The notes beneath the pieces were generated by a model. The model saw only the letters and a list, made by a program, of their open reading frames with translations. It made no database searches and was not told the DNA's origin. 64,000 nucleotides of DNA from Symbiodinium natans (lineage: Eukaryota; Sar; Dinophyceae; Suessiales; Symbiodiniaceae), in the NCBI GenBank assembly GCA_905221605.1, contig CAJNDS010000768.1:458359-522358 (forward strand), read 5' to 3'. Positions 11,397-21,786 of the stretch are shown piece by piece. The position numbers and the translations under genes were made by a program. The first letter of the stretch is position 1; each line of letters begins with the position of its first letter.

Positions 11397-11442
11397 TTTA
11401 TATAAACAAAAATAAAAAATGATTCCCAAGGGGGATATAGAT
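11397..11442. repeat. Dispersed 40-45 bp repeat, copy 2
   Basis: TTTATATAAACAAAAATAAA followed by AAATGATTCCCAAGGGGGAT is the partner of the copy at 9796-9835. Confidence 0.6.
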
Positions 11443-11584
11443 GTCCTCCACGGATAAATCGGACGCAAGGCCTGGTTCTTCTCTCTGAATGCCGAGCTTC
11501 TCCTCCGCCACACTTGGCAGGGCCTCGCGCTCTGGTAGAAATGACCCGCCCCGCACGAGCACCTGCGAGGCTTGGCTTGTTTCC

Positions 11585-11620
11585 GGGTTTAGGGTTTAGG
11601 GTTTAGGGTTTAGGGTTTAG
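11585..11620 (+). repeat. TTTAGGG array, 5 units
   Basis: Five perfect TTTAGGG units in otherwise unique-looking sequence (11443-11943) in which I see no gene. A smaller TTTAGGG/TTTGGGG island lies at 11767-11796. Confidence 0.85.
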
Positions 11621-11943
11621 ATACTTCGGCGAAAGCTACGTGTTGTCGACTGTTCATGGCTCATTCCGCCGAGGGCGCAAGGGACACGGCTTGCTCCGCT
11701 CAGCAACCCACCCAGGCACAGCCCAGCGAAGTTCAAAGCCCCGAGCTTGACGACGTGCCGATTGTATAGGGTTTAGGGTTTAGGGTTTGGGGTTTACAAC
11801 AAACAGCTTCTCACAATGGCCACAGATTGCTCTCAAAGCTTCTGCAGTGCCGGGCCTGTTGTGCAAGCAAAGACGGGCTTGCAGGGGATCCTGCCGAAGA
11901 AGCAAGAACTAAGCGAGCCTCTGTGTGTTTTTGACCCTGGTTT

Positions 11944-12050
11944 GGGGATCTTCCCCCCTTATACTAACAGTCCTTCATAAGGAATATGTTTGGGGGATAC
12001 GGTACGAACTTCCCCATTAAGGACTGTTAGCATCAGGGGGAACATCCCCA
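11944..12050. mobile_element. MITE-like inverted repeat, family A, copy A1
   Basis: The left end GGGGATCTTCCCCCCTTATA continues ACTAACAGTCCTT. The right end, reverse-complemented, is TGGGGATGTTCCCCCTGATG, then CTAACAGTCCTTAA. The terminal inverted repeat is about 35 bp and matches copies A2-A5. The core (AATATGTTTGGGGGATACGG) resembles the cores of A2-A4 around the GGGGTAC motif. Confidence 0.85.
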
Positions 12051-12560
12051 ATTTCACACCCTGGCTTATGGATCGACCGACAGATGGACATAACATGCTT
12101 GGCCAATTGGGCATGCATGCTCAACATTAGGGTTTAGGGTTTAGGGCTTCTGAGGGTTGCCATCCCGGCGGCGAAACAAAAGCTTCGAGCAAGCAACCTG
12201 AGGACTGATGAACACCACAGACCCCTAAACCTTAAACCCTAAACCCTAAACCCTTGCTCAGCTAGGCGGGGGGCAAAAAAACCCTAAACCATATGAACAC
12301 ATCTTTTAGACAGTTCCTTTGCCCCTAAACCCTAAACCCTAAATCCGAAACCCTTTTTGCACCAGGACTCTCTCAAGTGCCTGGTTGCTAAACCCTCTAA
12401 AACCTCTAAACATCTCTAAACCCTAAACCCTAAATTCGAGGTGCCTCCTCCACTCTCCAGCCAAGCGCGGGGCCGGGCATCCACAGCAACCCCATGGATG
12501 ACTTCCAAGCCGGCCTGGCCAAGTTCGGGGGTACTTCGTTACGTTCTTCTACTATTATAT
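12051..12560. other. Interval dense in CCCTAAA motifs
   Basis: It contains small heptamer islands at about 12128-12150 (plus orientation), 12222-12255, 12325-12352 and 12413-12434 (minus orientation), several with degenerate units such as CTCTAAA. No gene is seen. Confidence 0.55.
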
Positions 12561-12561
12561 A

Positions 12562-12608
12562 CCTAAACCCTAAACCCTAAACCCTAAACCCTAAACCCTA
12601 AACCCTAT
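12562..12608 (-). repeat. CCCTAAA array (about 6.5 units) inside an AT-rich segment
   Basis: AT-rich sequence with TTCTACTATTATAT-type words (12541-12560) continues after the array as TTATGTTATTCTATTGG (12611 onward). The array therefore appears embedded in one AT-rich element that runs to about 12780. Confidence 0.85.
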
Positions 12609-13960
12609 AGTTATGTTATTCTATTGGCACATTTTACAATCAATGTTACTTTATTCGTATATTGCATCTATTGTGCTATTCTACTACTAATAAGGTTGTA
12701 TGCATCACTTGCGAACAATTTTATACTAATGTACTTACTTCATTACGACATTATGCGATTCTGTTGTTATGCTATCGTTGTGGAGTCCCAGGTTCTCAGC
12801 TGCTTCATGCTCCTGAGGCAGTTTCGCGTGCTGGGGAATAGGGCAGGCAGCTTACGGCCGACCCACCCATCGAGCATTCTGCAGTCACTTGCTGCGCAAA
12901 GCCGGCAAAACGCGGCGAATGGAAAGCAAACTGCAGAACCATCGAAGAAAACAACCTGTCGGCAAACTTCGAAGCCTTGTCAGCAACAAGGCCCTAGGAG
13001 TTTCCTGCCTGGGTGCCCTTGGGGCCCAGCCGTGCAAAAAGCCGCCCGAGATGGGCCTGAACTCGACCCGCTCCTCTCCTGGAAAGCTGCACATTTCGAG
13101 GGGGGCCGGGGGCATCGGGGGATGGGGAACGCATCGCGCGTATTGATGAGAACGCACCCAAGGAGCACCTTTGAAAACAACAACCTCCCTGCAGGCATGT
13201 GGCTCTAAGTCGATGTCCAAGGACAAGCCCATGGACCTGCATGGCTGTCAGGCTCAGAGTATCTTCCCGCCAAGGCTCGGGACTTCAATTCATGGAAGCC
13301 TTATGCTAGGGAGTCGTGGGAAAGGGCTGCGCCTCTGAACCTGCATCTTGCAAGCGCAAGCTACTCTACTACCTCTTGGTAGCCACCCTACGTCCTAACT
13401 CCCCAGGCATGGGGACGAGGATTCCATATCGACAGAGTCCAGGCTTACCAATTCAGGCTTCGAAGGCCTGCAGCTCATTACGATGGATTGGAGGATTAGA
13501 GGTCGGCTGCCCATCCACAGATGTGCTCAACCACTTTGATCTCTTAGCCTTGGCCTACAAGCCGGCAAGCTGCAACTGAAGCATCTTGAACCCCGACTTC
13601 GGATCTTGAGGGTTCACAGGGTTTTGGATTTTGAGGCGTTGCCCGTTGCCCTTGACCTGTCGGAGCCAAGGGCCGCTCGATATCATCCCTCACGCAGCTG
13701 AGGCACACGTGGAGCTCGTGAAAGAGACTCTCCTTTGAAGTGTACCTTGTGGCATGGCTCGTGCAAAAACCGCGGCCGATGTTGGCAAGTGTCAGTTATT
13801 CGTGGCAAGGCTTCGGACAAGGGCGGGCAAGCAATCTATCTATCTATACGCTTTGTACAGAGGTGTCCACAAAGCTCACGCCCTGCGGGCTTTAACGCCG
13901 TCTGTACCACAATAGGCTTGTGAAGAAGCACAGAACACGGGACTCCAAACGAGAAAACAG
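12609..13960. other. AT-rich patch followed by unique-looking DNA with weak coding signal
   Basis: 12609-12780 is AT-rich and degenerate. 12780-13240 is open on both strands. The minus frame 13232-12885 contains LDIDLEPHACREVVVFKGAP, which looks protein-like, but the plus frame there is open too and neither can be preferred. 13316-13923 holds short plus-strand frames of no recognised type. Confidence 0.35.
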
Positions 13961-13963
13961 GAC

Positions 13964-14527
13964 ATGAACCTTGGCCACGCACGTCGATGGCAGGCGCTGC
14001 GTTGCGTGCTGCAATCCACAGCCAGCGGAAACCTATGTAATTGCAGATCGGCGGCTCAGTCATCGTCTTCATCCCCTCTTTCCAGAGTGCCCGCGCAGCA
14101 GTTCTCCAGTCCTCGTGGGTCAAGGACACGAAGCCCTGGAGCCCAGATTCTGGGAAGCGCTCTTTTCAACCCCTCCTCGTCACTTCCCGCAACATCCTCG
14201 CCACGTGCCAGGCGCACGCGCAAGGCCAGCAAGTCCTCTGCAGGCAGGGTTTGTCTCTTGCGCGCAAACATCCACAGTGAGATAAAGACTCGTAAGGCTT
14301 TTGAACCGGATGAAGTTGAGGTGCTCATGCTGGGACCCCATGAAGCTCTGCAGCTTTCAAGGTGTCTTTTGTCAGAGTTACAAGATGCGCGGGTGGATTA
14401 CTTGGCGATTGGGATGTTTCATCAGGCTCTGAGAGATATTGTCATGCCCCCACACTTTGGCTCCGTGACTCAGGAGCGCATACGCAGACTTCCTGAATTG
14501 CAACGGTCTCGCCCAAAGAACCATTGA
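13964..14527 (+). CDS. Hypothetical protein, 187 codons; function unknown
   Basis: An ATG-initiated open frame ends at TGA. The N-terminal 100 or so residues are rich in Ser, Arg and Ala and poor in acidic residues, with a cluster SSSSSPLSR. The C-terminal half is balanced and helix-prone, including FEPDEVEVLMLGPHEALQLS and RCLLSELQDARVDYLAIGMF. The contrast could mean a disordered or organelle-targeting leader before a small folded domain. Both neighbours are non-coding repeats and no partner gene is seen. I recognise no family motif. Competing open frames exist on both strands at 14041-14328, so a spurious call is possible. Confidence 0.35.
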   Translation: MNLGHARRWQALRCVLQSTASGNLCNCRSAAQSSSSSPLSRVPAQQFSSPRGSRTRSPGAQILGSALFNPSSSLPATSSPRARRTRKASKSSAGRVCLLRANIHSEIKTRKAFEPDEVEVLMLGPHEALQLSRCLLSELQDARVDYLAIGMFHQALRDIVMPPHFGSVTQERIRRLPELQRSRPKNH

Positions 14528-14529
14528 AG

Positions 14530-15205
14530 CGTCACAACAACTCCCACATTCAATGCCACCAAGGCTCGTAGCAGGAGCCTGGTCACATGTGTGCTGCAGA
14601 ACGACCGTTCTTGACATCTGGAAGTACATGTTTTTCTTACAACTTCTTCTCAGAATGGCCCAGAGAATGCATCAGTCATCAGGATGCCGCAGCCTGAGTC
14701 TGGATCTTTGCCAGGTACAGTAGTGACGACATGCATGTAAGGATTTGATGAGAACCTGGAGATTCAGCCTTGCATCTTCTCTTTGAGACCTTCCACCTTC
14801 CTAAACCGCAAACCTTTACGCCTGTAAACCCAGAATCCTGAATCTTGAGCCTTACCTCACAGCCCAAGCCGCGTGACCATTAACAAAGCTCCATGGGCGC
14901 TCCTCTCGGAATATTTCCCCCCCCCCCCCCCCACACCAAAACCCAAAAGCTCACCAAACAAAACACAAATTCATAGGATGACCCTTCTCCAACTCTGAAC
15001 CCGGTAACCCTTATCACTTTGACCCCCCAAACCCTGACCCTAAACCCTAAACCCTAAACCCTAAAACCTGAACCCCAAACCAACCCCCTGGGCTCCCGGG
15101 CAGCCCTTGAGGGGCCCCTCGTCGCGCAGCAGTTCCTGGCGTTGCCCCGCCCAGGGCGAGGCCCCCAACTTTGCAAGGAGCTCGCGGCCTGGGCTTTTTT
15201 TGGGC
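14530..15205. other. Unique-looking interval with C16 run and heptamer motifs
   Basis: A C16 homopolymer lies at 14917-14932, and CCCTAAA motifs with variants lie at about 15030-15080. Small frames at 14378-14629 and 14679-14867 (minus) are unconvincing. Confidence 0.4.
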
Positions 15206-15280
15206 TCTTTAGGGTTTAGGGTTTAACCCTAAACCCTAAACCCTAAACCCTGAACCCTAAACCCTAAACCCTAAACCCTT
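15206..15280. repeat. Head-to-head telomere-type arrays meeting directly
   Basis: TTTAGGGTTTAGGGTTTA runs directly into ACCCTAAACCCTAAACCC at about 15224/15225. Heptamers on the plus strand switch to the complementary orientation with no intervening sequence. The right arm has about eight units, one of them CCCTGAA. The structure is a natural inverted repeat. Confidence 0.9.
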
Positions 15281-15397
15281 TGTTGAGGGTTTGAGGGCCC
15301 CCCCCCCAACTTAGGAAGCGGGCTCGTGAACAGATGACATCCAGCAAGCAACGCTTTTTCGCTTCTCAGGGCTTTGGAGATTTGACACATCCCGGCT

Positions 15398-15469
15398 GGG
15401 TTTGGGGTTTGGGGTTTGGGGTTCGGGGTTCGGGGTTCGGGGTTCAGGGTTTAGGGTTTAGGGTTTAGG
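15398..15469 (+). repeat. Heptamer array with ordered variant blocks
   Basis: From left to right the units are TTTGGGG (about 4), TTCGGGG (about 4), TTCAGGG (1) and TTTAGGG (3). Variants occur in blocks rather than at random. Confidence 0.85.
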
Positions 15470-15530
15470 TCGACACAAGCCGAAGGTCTTCCACATTCCA
15501 GAACCCTTTTGCCTGGGAAGCTTAGAACTT

Positions 15531-15645
15531 AGTAAGGAATGAGGGAATTCATATTTCCCGCACACATATAAGCGCACCCTTCAAGGGGTTATATCTATAT
15601 ATAACCTTTTAAGGGAATATGGTACCTCATTCCCTCATTCCCGAC
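15531..15645. mobile_element. MITE-like inverted repeat with GGAATGAGGGAAT ends
   Basis: The left end AGTAAGGAATGAGGGAATTC and the right end, reverse-complemented, AGTCGGGAATGAGGGAATGA match. A second hairpin lies inside (AAGGGGTTATAT ... ATATAACCTTTT, about 15583-15611). The termini resemble those at 32973-33069 (AGTAGGGAATGA), suggesting a related family. Confidence 0.7.
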
Positions 15646-15999
15646 TCCTACTGCGAACCAGCAAGTTTAGGGTTGACGACTCTTTGCTGCTCTTTGTTTA
15701 AGAACCCCCCCCCAAGAAAAAATATTGAAACAACATTCCTGTAACCCTTATAAGAGAGAGCATGTCTCTACATTTTTCTTTGTTGGCGGAGGGGGGAGGG
15801 GTGCTGAAGCGTGTTTAGGAGGTTGAGTTCGAAGGCCAAGGCAAGGCGCGAGTTGCCTCATCCAGCTTTCGCCTCGGCTTTGCATCCCAAGCCCCATGTT
15901 GCAACCTATAAAAGCCCAGTATTTTGGGTTTGGGGTTTAGGGCTTCGAGTTTAGGGTTTTGCGTCCCCTTGAAAATAAAGCCCCAAGCCCTGAAACCTT
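15646..15999. other. Unique-looking interval, no gene
   Basis: It holds a C-run (about 15705-15713), a G-rich patch at 15788-15800 and a TTTGGGG/TTTAGGG island at 15925-15960. No supported gene. Confidence 0.4.
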
Positions 16000-16110
16000 G
16001 TGAAGCTGCAGCCATTAAGAGCGGGTTGCCCCCGTGCGTCTGGGAGCCAGAGGCAGTCTCATGGTGGCTGTGCTCAGCTTTCCAGGGTTGGCAAATGCAG
16101 GTTGTCACAG
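16000..16110 (+). repeat. 111-bp direct duplication, copy 1
   Basis: GTGAAGCTGCAGCCATTAAG through GGCAAATGCAGGTT is repeated at 16585-16695 with only about two differences (ATGGTGG/ATTGTGG, and GTTGTCACA/GTTTTCACA). It is open on the plus strand, including KSGLPPCVWEPEAVS, and is preceded here by heptamer-rich sequence. Confidence 0.9.
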
Positions 16111-16584
16111 GTTATGAGCCCAAAGGCGTAAGCACGGCCCAGGATAAGGACTGTGTGAAATGCTTCGCGCTTCACTGTGCGACTTCGTGACGTTCCTGGC
16201 CAAGTGAGCTGGGAGGTTTGTAAGAGCTCTTGGTGCAGCGTCGAGAACGGGTGCGCCCTGATCCGGGGATTGTCCCAAATGCTGGCTAGCGCCGCGTAAG
16301 GGCTTCCTTTTGGAAATGGGTTTGCGTAGCCGGCCCGCTGCCGGGAGCCATAAATAAGTAAGCTTTCTGGAGGACGGTGATGCCGGGAGACGTCTCAGGC
16401 AAGGCTTGGCTGCGAAGGGCCAGGGTCCAAAAGTGTATCGCAGGGTGCTGAGGAGGTTAGCTTCAGCTACCGGTCTTTGCCCCGAGACCAGGTAAGCGGG
16501 TCATCGGCAGAAGGCACACGTGCATGCAATGTGGCTGCAGTTCTGAGAGTCACTCTCCACTTGCAGTGCAGAGTGAGGGGGAGT
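16111..16584. other. Sequence between the duplicated 111-bp blocks
   Basis: Unique-looking, without heptamer islands. No supported gene. Confidence 0.4.
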
Positions 16585-16695
16585 GTGAAGCTGCAGCCAT
16601 TAAGAGCGGGTTGCCCCCGTGCGTCTGGGAGCCAGAGGCAGTCTCATTGTGGCTGTGCTCAGCTTTCCAGGGTTGGCAAATGCAGGTTTTCACAA
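16585..16695 (+). repeat. 111-bp direct duplication, copy 2
   Basis: Near-identical partner of 16000-16110, 585 bp downstream in the same orientation. The very low divergence beside strongly diverged flanks points to a recent duplication, gene conversion, or purifying selection on a short functional block. Both copies share the plus-strand reading GLPPCVWEPEAVS with a one-residue difference soon after. Confidence 0.9.
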
Positions 16696-17890
16696 ACCTA
16701 AACTCCTTCTGTTGGCGGCGCTTGGACTTGAGAGTCGAAGCCCACGGCTTTCTATGCACTCGCTACCGCGAAACTCTGGGCTTGGGGATCTTCAGGGGAC
16801 TTAAAAGGGTTTAGGTCTCAGGATGTGTAGCATCTGTACAGTGTTGGAAGTACAGTTGGTGCGGTTATCGATAAGCGCAGTTCTCGTTCCAGTCGTAGCT
16901 ATTCATATAGTCTCATATGCAACGATGTAAACTCCGAACGTGTATTGTGCACGTGGAAGCTCGACACGGGGTTTCTACGGAGAACCTGACGATTGTGGAA
17001 TCGATGAGGAGCTTCTGACACAGCTCCTATCGCAAGCTCAAAAATCACCCTAAACCCTAAACCCCTATACCCCTAAACCCCTAAACCCCTAAATCCTAAC
17101 CCTAAACCCTGATGCTGGCAGGCAGCGGCTGAGGGGCATCGCCCACCTGCACGGCTACGAGCTTTGAAGGCGAAGGAAACCCAAAGCCCACCTGGAAACG
17201 TGAGGCCCCCACACAGTGGTAGCTTGTAAAATCATATCAACTCCCCCCCCCCCCCCCTCACCACCACCCAACCGAATACCCCAAAAATATGGCACAACCC
17301 CCCTCTTTAAGGGATCCCCCAAACGAACCCCGAATTTAGGAAACCCTCATATGCCATACTCGGCATGCTTAAGTGAGGTGTGCGGAGTGGTGCAATGTTC
17401 GGGGGACGCCCCAGAATTCCGAACACAGCCCGCGGGATTCTCACGACCAAGCCGCGATCGCCTTGGACGCAGCGCCCACGCCATTCAGCTCGGCCTCCGC
17501 ATGCTGAGGCAGTCTGCTAGGGAAGTTATGCTTTCCGACGACACGAGTGGCCAGGAGGCATGTAAATCATTTATGTTTGCAGATTTGTTGTCTGCCTCGG
17601 GTGTTTGCGAATCTTTTTGAAGTTCGGTTTTAGCGCTTGATGTTTGGCAGATTTGTTGTGGTATGGGCTTCCCTGGGCCTGACACGGCAATGGGTATATA
17701 CACATGTTCATATATCACAAGTCAGCTAAACCATGCTTTATCAGCAATATGCATGCCCGGCCCGATTCTAGACCGAGCTTGGCACAAGGACCGACCTGAA
17801 AAGCCACATGCAAGTATAACACAAACAGCTCAGCGCCCCGCGAAAACAGTAGACGCAGATTATGCTTTGAGCATCGCTATGACTTCGCGC
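16696..17890. other. Unique-looking interval with heptamer variants and a possible family E relic
   Basis: A CCCTAAA array with 8-mer variants (CCCCTAAA) lies at 17048-17110 and a C15 run at 17243-17257. 17280-17350 resembles family E (AATTTAGGAAACCCTCAT at its right end) but only one end is convincing. Plus frame 17216-17620 is open and begins in the C run. I do not support it as a gene. Confidence 0.4.
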
Positions 17891-17892
17891 TG

Positions 17893-18576
17893 ATGGCACT
17901 GAGCTGCTGGATCCCCGTGCTTCCCAAAGATCCCCCTGCCAACAAAAGTCTGAAATGTGTCTCAAATCAGCCCCAGTTATGGGCTGGAGGGTCAGGTCTG
18001 GCGTCAGAAAGCCCTCAAGAAGCCCATAAGCACACAAAGGGGGTTCAGGGTCTAAAGGGCCTGGGTGAGTTGCGCTGTCCACGCGCTTGCCACCAAGTAG
18101 CCTCGACGCAGGAAAGAAAATTCAGGTTTAGGGTTTTGGGTCTAAGAGGGGTTGAGGGCTTGGGGGGGGGTTTAGGGTTCAGGGTTTGGGGCGAGGGGGG
18201 GGGTTGCTGGTATAGGAAATTACGAGGTACGGTGGAAGGGTACAGGCAAGGTGCGACCAAGGGGTATGCCACTCCTGCCTGTATCCCTTATAGCCCGCAC
18301 CCCATACTTAGTACCTGTACCTGTAGGAGTAGAGTCAGGCTTGAAACTATGTCATTTGAAGCCTTTACAGATCTGGCATGCCATCCTTACCATTTGGTCC
18401 GACTGTCGAAACATCCGAAATCTTTAAGGGCGAATGTCCAACAACCACCCCGAATGAATAGGAGACGTGCGCGGCAATGTCTCCAAGCTGTTGCTGTCAC
18501 AATCACTACTTCCATCAACTGCCCAGCAGGCTTGCGCTTTGTTTTGCTCAACGCGCCGTGGACAATCGCTCTCTGA
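17893..18576 (+). CDS. Long open frame, 227 codons, probably partly heptamer-derived
   Basis: It starts at ATG. The middle (about residues 75-105) is Gly/Leu/Arg-rich because it crosses TTTAGGG/TTGAGGG-type repeats at 18125-18195. The C-terminal part, about 18340-18576, looks more protein-like (LETMSFEAFTDLACHPYHLV). A minus-strand frame at 18623-18387 is equally open with similar quality (LDTHQRAIVHGALSKTKR), so strand cannot be decided. An inverted pair, GGGTACAGGCA (about 18238) and TGCCTGTATCCC (about 18277), lies in the middle. It may be chance. Confidence 0.2.
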   Translation: MALSCWIPVLPKDPPANKSLKCVSNQPQLWAGGSGLASESPQEAHKHTKGVQGLKGLGELRCPRACHQVASTQERKFRFRVLGLRGVEGLGGGLGFRVWGEGGGCWYRKLRGTVEGYRQGATKGYATPACIPYSPHPILSTCTCRSRVRLETMSFEAFTDLACHPYHLVRLSKHPKSLRANVQQPPRMNRRRARQCLQAVAVTITTSINCPAGLRFVLLNAPWTIAL

Positions 18577-18579
18577 TGG

Positions 18580-20195
18580 GTGTCCAAGGAGATGCCAGCC
18601 AGAACGCTGCACTTGCCCGGCATGTCTGGACGCTTGCTTTGCTCAACGGGGATCTGAGGCTAAGGCTAGGCTCATAAATTGCAAGATGTTATGGTCACTT
18701 AGTTTTGGCCGAAGATCAGGAATCCTCGCCTGCAAATCGTCTCCCCGTAGTTCCTGCGTTCCACGCATCCTCCCTGTGGCCCCAGTCACTGTATCTGAGC
18801 CTCTTGGTGCTCGCTATGATGTTCATAGCTGTCCCAGGTTGCTGCTTGGTCCGACTCATTCCGACCCCATGATGGCTTGAAACATACTTAGCCCGTGCTT
18901 CTCTATGACACCTAGTCTAGGGTAAGTGTGATCCAAGCATATCCAAGCAACAATCCAGGATAAGCGCTGCCTTCGGTCCCCCTTCACATATGGCATATGC
19001 AAGCCTGGACATCCCTCTGGCAACCCTACGAGGAGCTTAAGGCATTCAGGGCTTCGGAATCTATGTGCGCGTGTGCGCATTAGCACGACGTAAGTTGTAA
19101 GGTGGGGGTGCTGCAAAACATGGGGAGTGTGTGAAGGCAGCGCTTCCGCTCAGCCCATGTGTCCCTTTGGCCCTCTCATTGTTGAGGGCAGGGGCGTTGA
19201 GCTCGTGCCCAGAATGGCATCAGAACCGCTGGCTCGAATTCATCCTGCCGCCGGAACGGCTGCAGCACACACCCGAAGAGGGCACGGACGGGCGTCGAGG
19301 ACAAGATGCTCACAGCCAGGATGCTCAAAAGCAGCCTTGGATAGCATGATCAAGGAGGCACTCAAGACTGTTGTTCACACAGCTGCCCTTGGAAAGACGA
19401 AGAGCCCTAAACCCCCCAAAACCCTAAACCCAATCGACAAAAATGGGGGCTTCAACGCATCCATCAAGTGTGTCCAAGCGGCGCAAGCACCCAAACATGC
19501 GCCTGCGCTGTATAGGTCACACGGCCTCGCTTGTGCGGACTTTGGGTTTATGGGGCATATCGAAGAAATGATTCACAACTGGGCGAACAAACCAAGCGTG
19601 CAAGATGTAGAGCTGTGACAAGCACCTTGACCTAGAAGCAAAACGACCCAACAAAGGAGAAGGACCCCAAAAACTGCAACGGGGGGAAGAGGTGTCTCAT
19701 TGACCATGTGTACCGACCATTATGAACAGGTCAGGGTCAACATCGTCGCACTTCAGGGTTTCGGGTTTAGGGTTTGGGCCCAGGGGCCATGCGTTCAAGG
19801 TTCAAGATCTGGGGTTCTCGGGCCTGAACAAGAGCAGAAGGGCTGTGGAGCAGTATCGTCAGCAAGCATTGAGAACCTGCAGCTTCAGCCTTTCGACAAT
19901 CTACGGAACCTTTGGCCCAAATATCCATCGGCCACAGGCACACCCCACAAAGTTCACTCCTTCAAGCTTCTTAGAACCAGACAGTGCCCACAGTCATGAG
20001 GCCACCTAGCTGGCCACATTACATTCTCTTGAGGGGCTTGGGGTGCAAGGTTCTAGCGCTCATACATTCAACATCCTTAATATTTGATATTGGATGGGGG
20101 TTGATCTACATTATTCTACATTCTGGGCACTTTCGAGATCTCTCTTCCAGCACAACTCCTATATACTGGGCCTTTTTAGGGTTTAGGGATAAGGA
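18580..20195. other. Unique-looking interval with weak open frames
   Basis: Plus frame 19127-19618 (163 codons) contains a short heptamer-derived stretch (KTLNP) at 19405-19432 and ends with a protein-like tail FGFMGHIEEMIHNWANKPS. I cannot assign it. A TTTAGGG-like block at 19755-19775 gives the GFRVWAQG peptide in frame 19700-19999. No recognisable gene. Confidence 0.35.
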
Positions 20196-20214
20196 CCCCC
20201 CCCCCCCCCCCCCC
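20196..20214. repeat. C19 homopolymer run
   Basis: Nineteen consecutive C followed by TTCCCCCTTTCCCCCC, directly after a TTTAGGG motif. One of about ten runs of at least 14 C or G in the window. Confidence 0.9.
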
Positions 20215-21474
20215 TTCCCCCTTTCCCCCCAACCTGGTACACATTAACCCGAGCGACTGGAGCTCAACGCTTGGTGCATTAAGTGCCGGTACACGGGCAC
20301 CGCGGGGTAGTGCAAGAGGTAGGGGAAGATGCTGTGCCGTCCAAGAGGTGTGATCACTGTGGCCACGTCGGGGCAACAGAAAACCAAGAATACCGCAATC
20401 TTTCCTGAGAGCTTGACAGAGACAACGTGGGCTTGCTAGCTTACAACATGCTGTGCGCCCGTTGAGCAAACTAGCAGCACGCGGCTGAAAATGAAGGCAG
20501 TGCATTCAGACCCCGTTGATTCGTGCATCGGAAACAGACAAAACCAATCTTGAGCGAATGAAAGAACAGAAGAATGGCCAGCGAAAAGCCAAGGCCAGAA
20601 ACATCTCAAAAGCATCGGCGAACCCTGCGTTTCTAATGGGGTTCATTTAAGCCAATGAGAGGGATTCCTAACGAGAGGCGATATCAGGACTTGTCAAACT
20701 ACTGACTACTGTAGATTCCCCTCAATTTCCCTGCTTGGGTCATGGGTGCCCTAAGTGGGGTTGCAAGTATAAGTACCATACTTACAACCCTACTTATATA
20801 ACTACGTACCCTAAACCCTACTTCTGACTACCCTTGAACCTTCAAGTGTTCTGTTGGTCCTTCAAGAGTCCAAACATCAGCAGATACCCCAGGCAGCCGC
20901 GCAGAAGGAATGTCCAGTAGCCGCTCCTGGGCGGGGGTCGGGATTCTTGCCACTTGTCGATTTGTGTCATCTTTGCACAAGCAATCCGTTCTCGCTTCAT
21001 ATCATAAACTCATGTATCTGCGCGCCCTAAATACAAACACAAGAAACTCTTAGTCCAACATCGAAGCAGCGCGGAACATGATGGAAACATACGAATTAGC
21101 TGAGCTAAGTTGTTTAGGGTCAAACTTCGAGGATAGCGCGTGATAGAGACACAAAGAATGGAAGTCCCACGAGGAAGAACCAAAAACTAAACACTCAACC
21201 CTGAATCCGAAAACCCCTAAAGAGACCCAGAGCAGGCCCTAGAGGCCGGCATGCGAGATTGGAGGTGGGCCTTGGCGCTCGTTTGTGTTCGCAATCACGA
21301 TCCGCAACTTTCGAGAATCTTTGGCGGCCGCGAATCGTCGTGCAGGTTCTTTACCTTGCGCGGTATCCCTGCACAGCTGCACTGCCTAAATGCGATCGGG
21401 CGTGGCGCTCCCAATGGGAGCTCATGACATCGCTTCATTGATTAGCCTCGCCTTGGAACATGAGACCTGAAACT
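20215..21474. other. Unique-looking interval with a short hairpin
   Basis: A hairpin with arms AAGTGGGGTTGCAAGTATAAG and CATACTTACAACCCTACTT lies at about 20753-20795. The rest shows only short open frames. Single CCCTAAA-like motifs lie at 20808-20820 and near 21195. Confidence 0.45.
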
Positions 21475-21574
21475 TGGGATGTTCCCCCGTATACTAACAG
21501 TCCTTAGCAGGGATGATAATGGGGGGTACGATAATCCCGATTAAGGACTGGTTAGTATAAGGCGGAACATCCTA
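21475..21574. mobile_element. MITE-like inverted repeat, family A, copy A2, with target duplication
   Basis: The ends are TTGGGATGTTCCCCCGTATA and, reverse-complemented, TTAGGATGTTCCGCCTTATA, then ACTAACCAGTCCTTAA. Immediately outside, CCTGAAAC is present on both sides (21467-21474 and 21575-21582), an apparent 8-bp target-site duplication (9 bp if the end is read one base shorter). This is the best evidence in the window that these elements inserted by a cut-and-paste-like mechanism. The core contains GGGGGGTACGATAATCCC. No coding capacity. Confidence 0.85.
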
Positions 21575-21786
21575 ACCTGAAACAGTCAAAGCTCGGGTGG
21601 AGAATCCATGCGAGTCGGCACAGGCAGCTACTCCCCACAAACCATCTCGTAACTGTCGAAGTCTAACGCAACAACGCTGCTCAACCGAGCCAGGCTTCAG
21701 AAACGAGTTGTCATAGTCGAACTCTTGCATAGCCCATGGAATACATCCACTCGAGAAGGGAAAGTGCTGTGTCCATCCAAGCCTGA

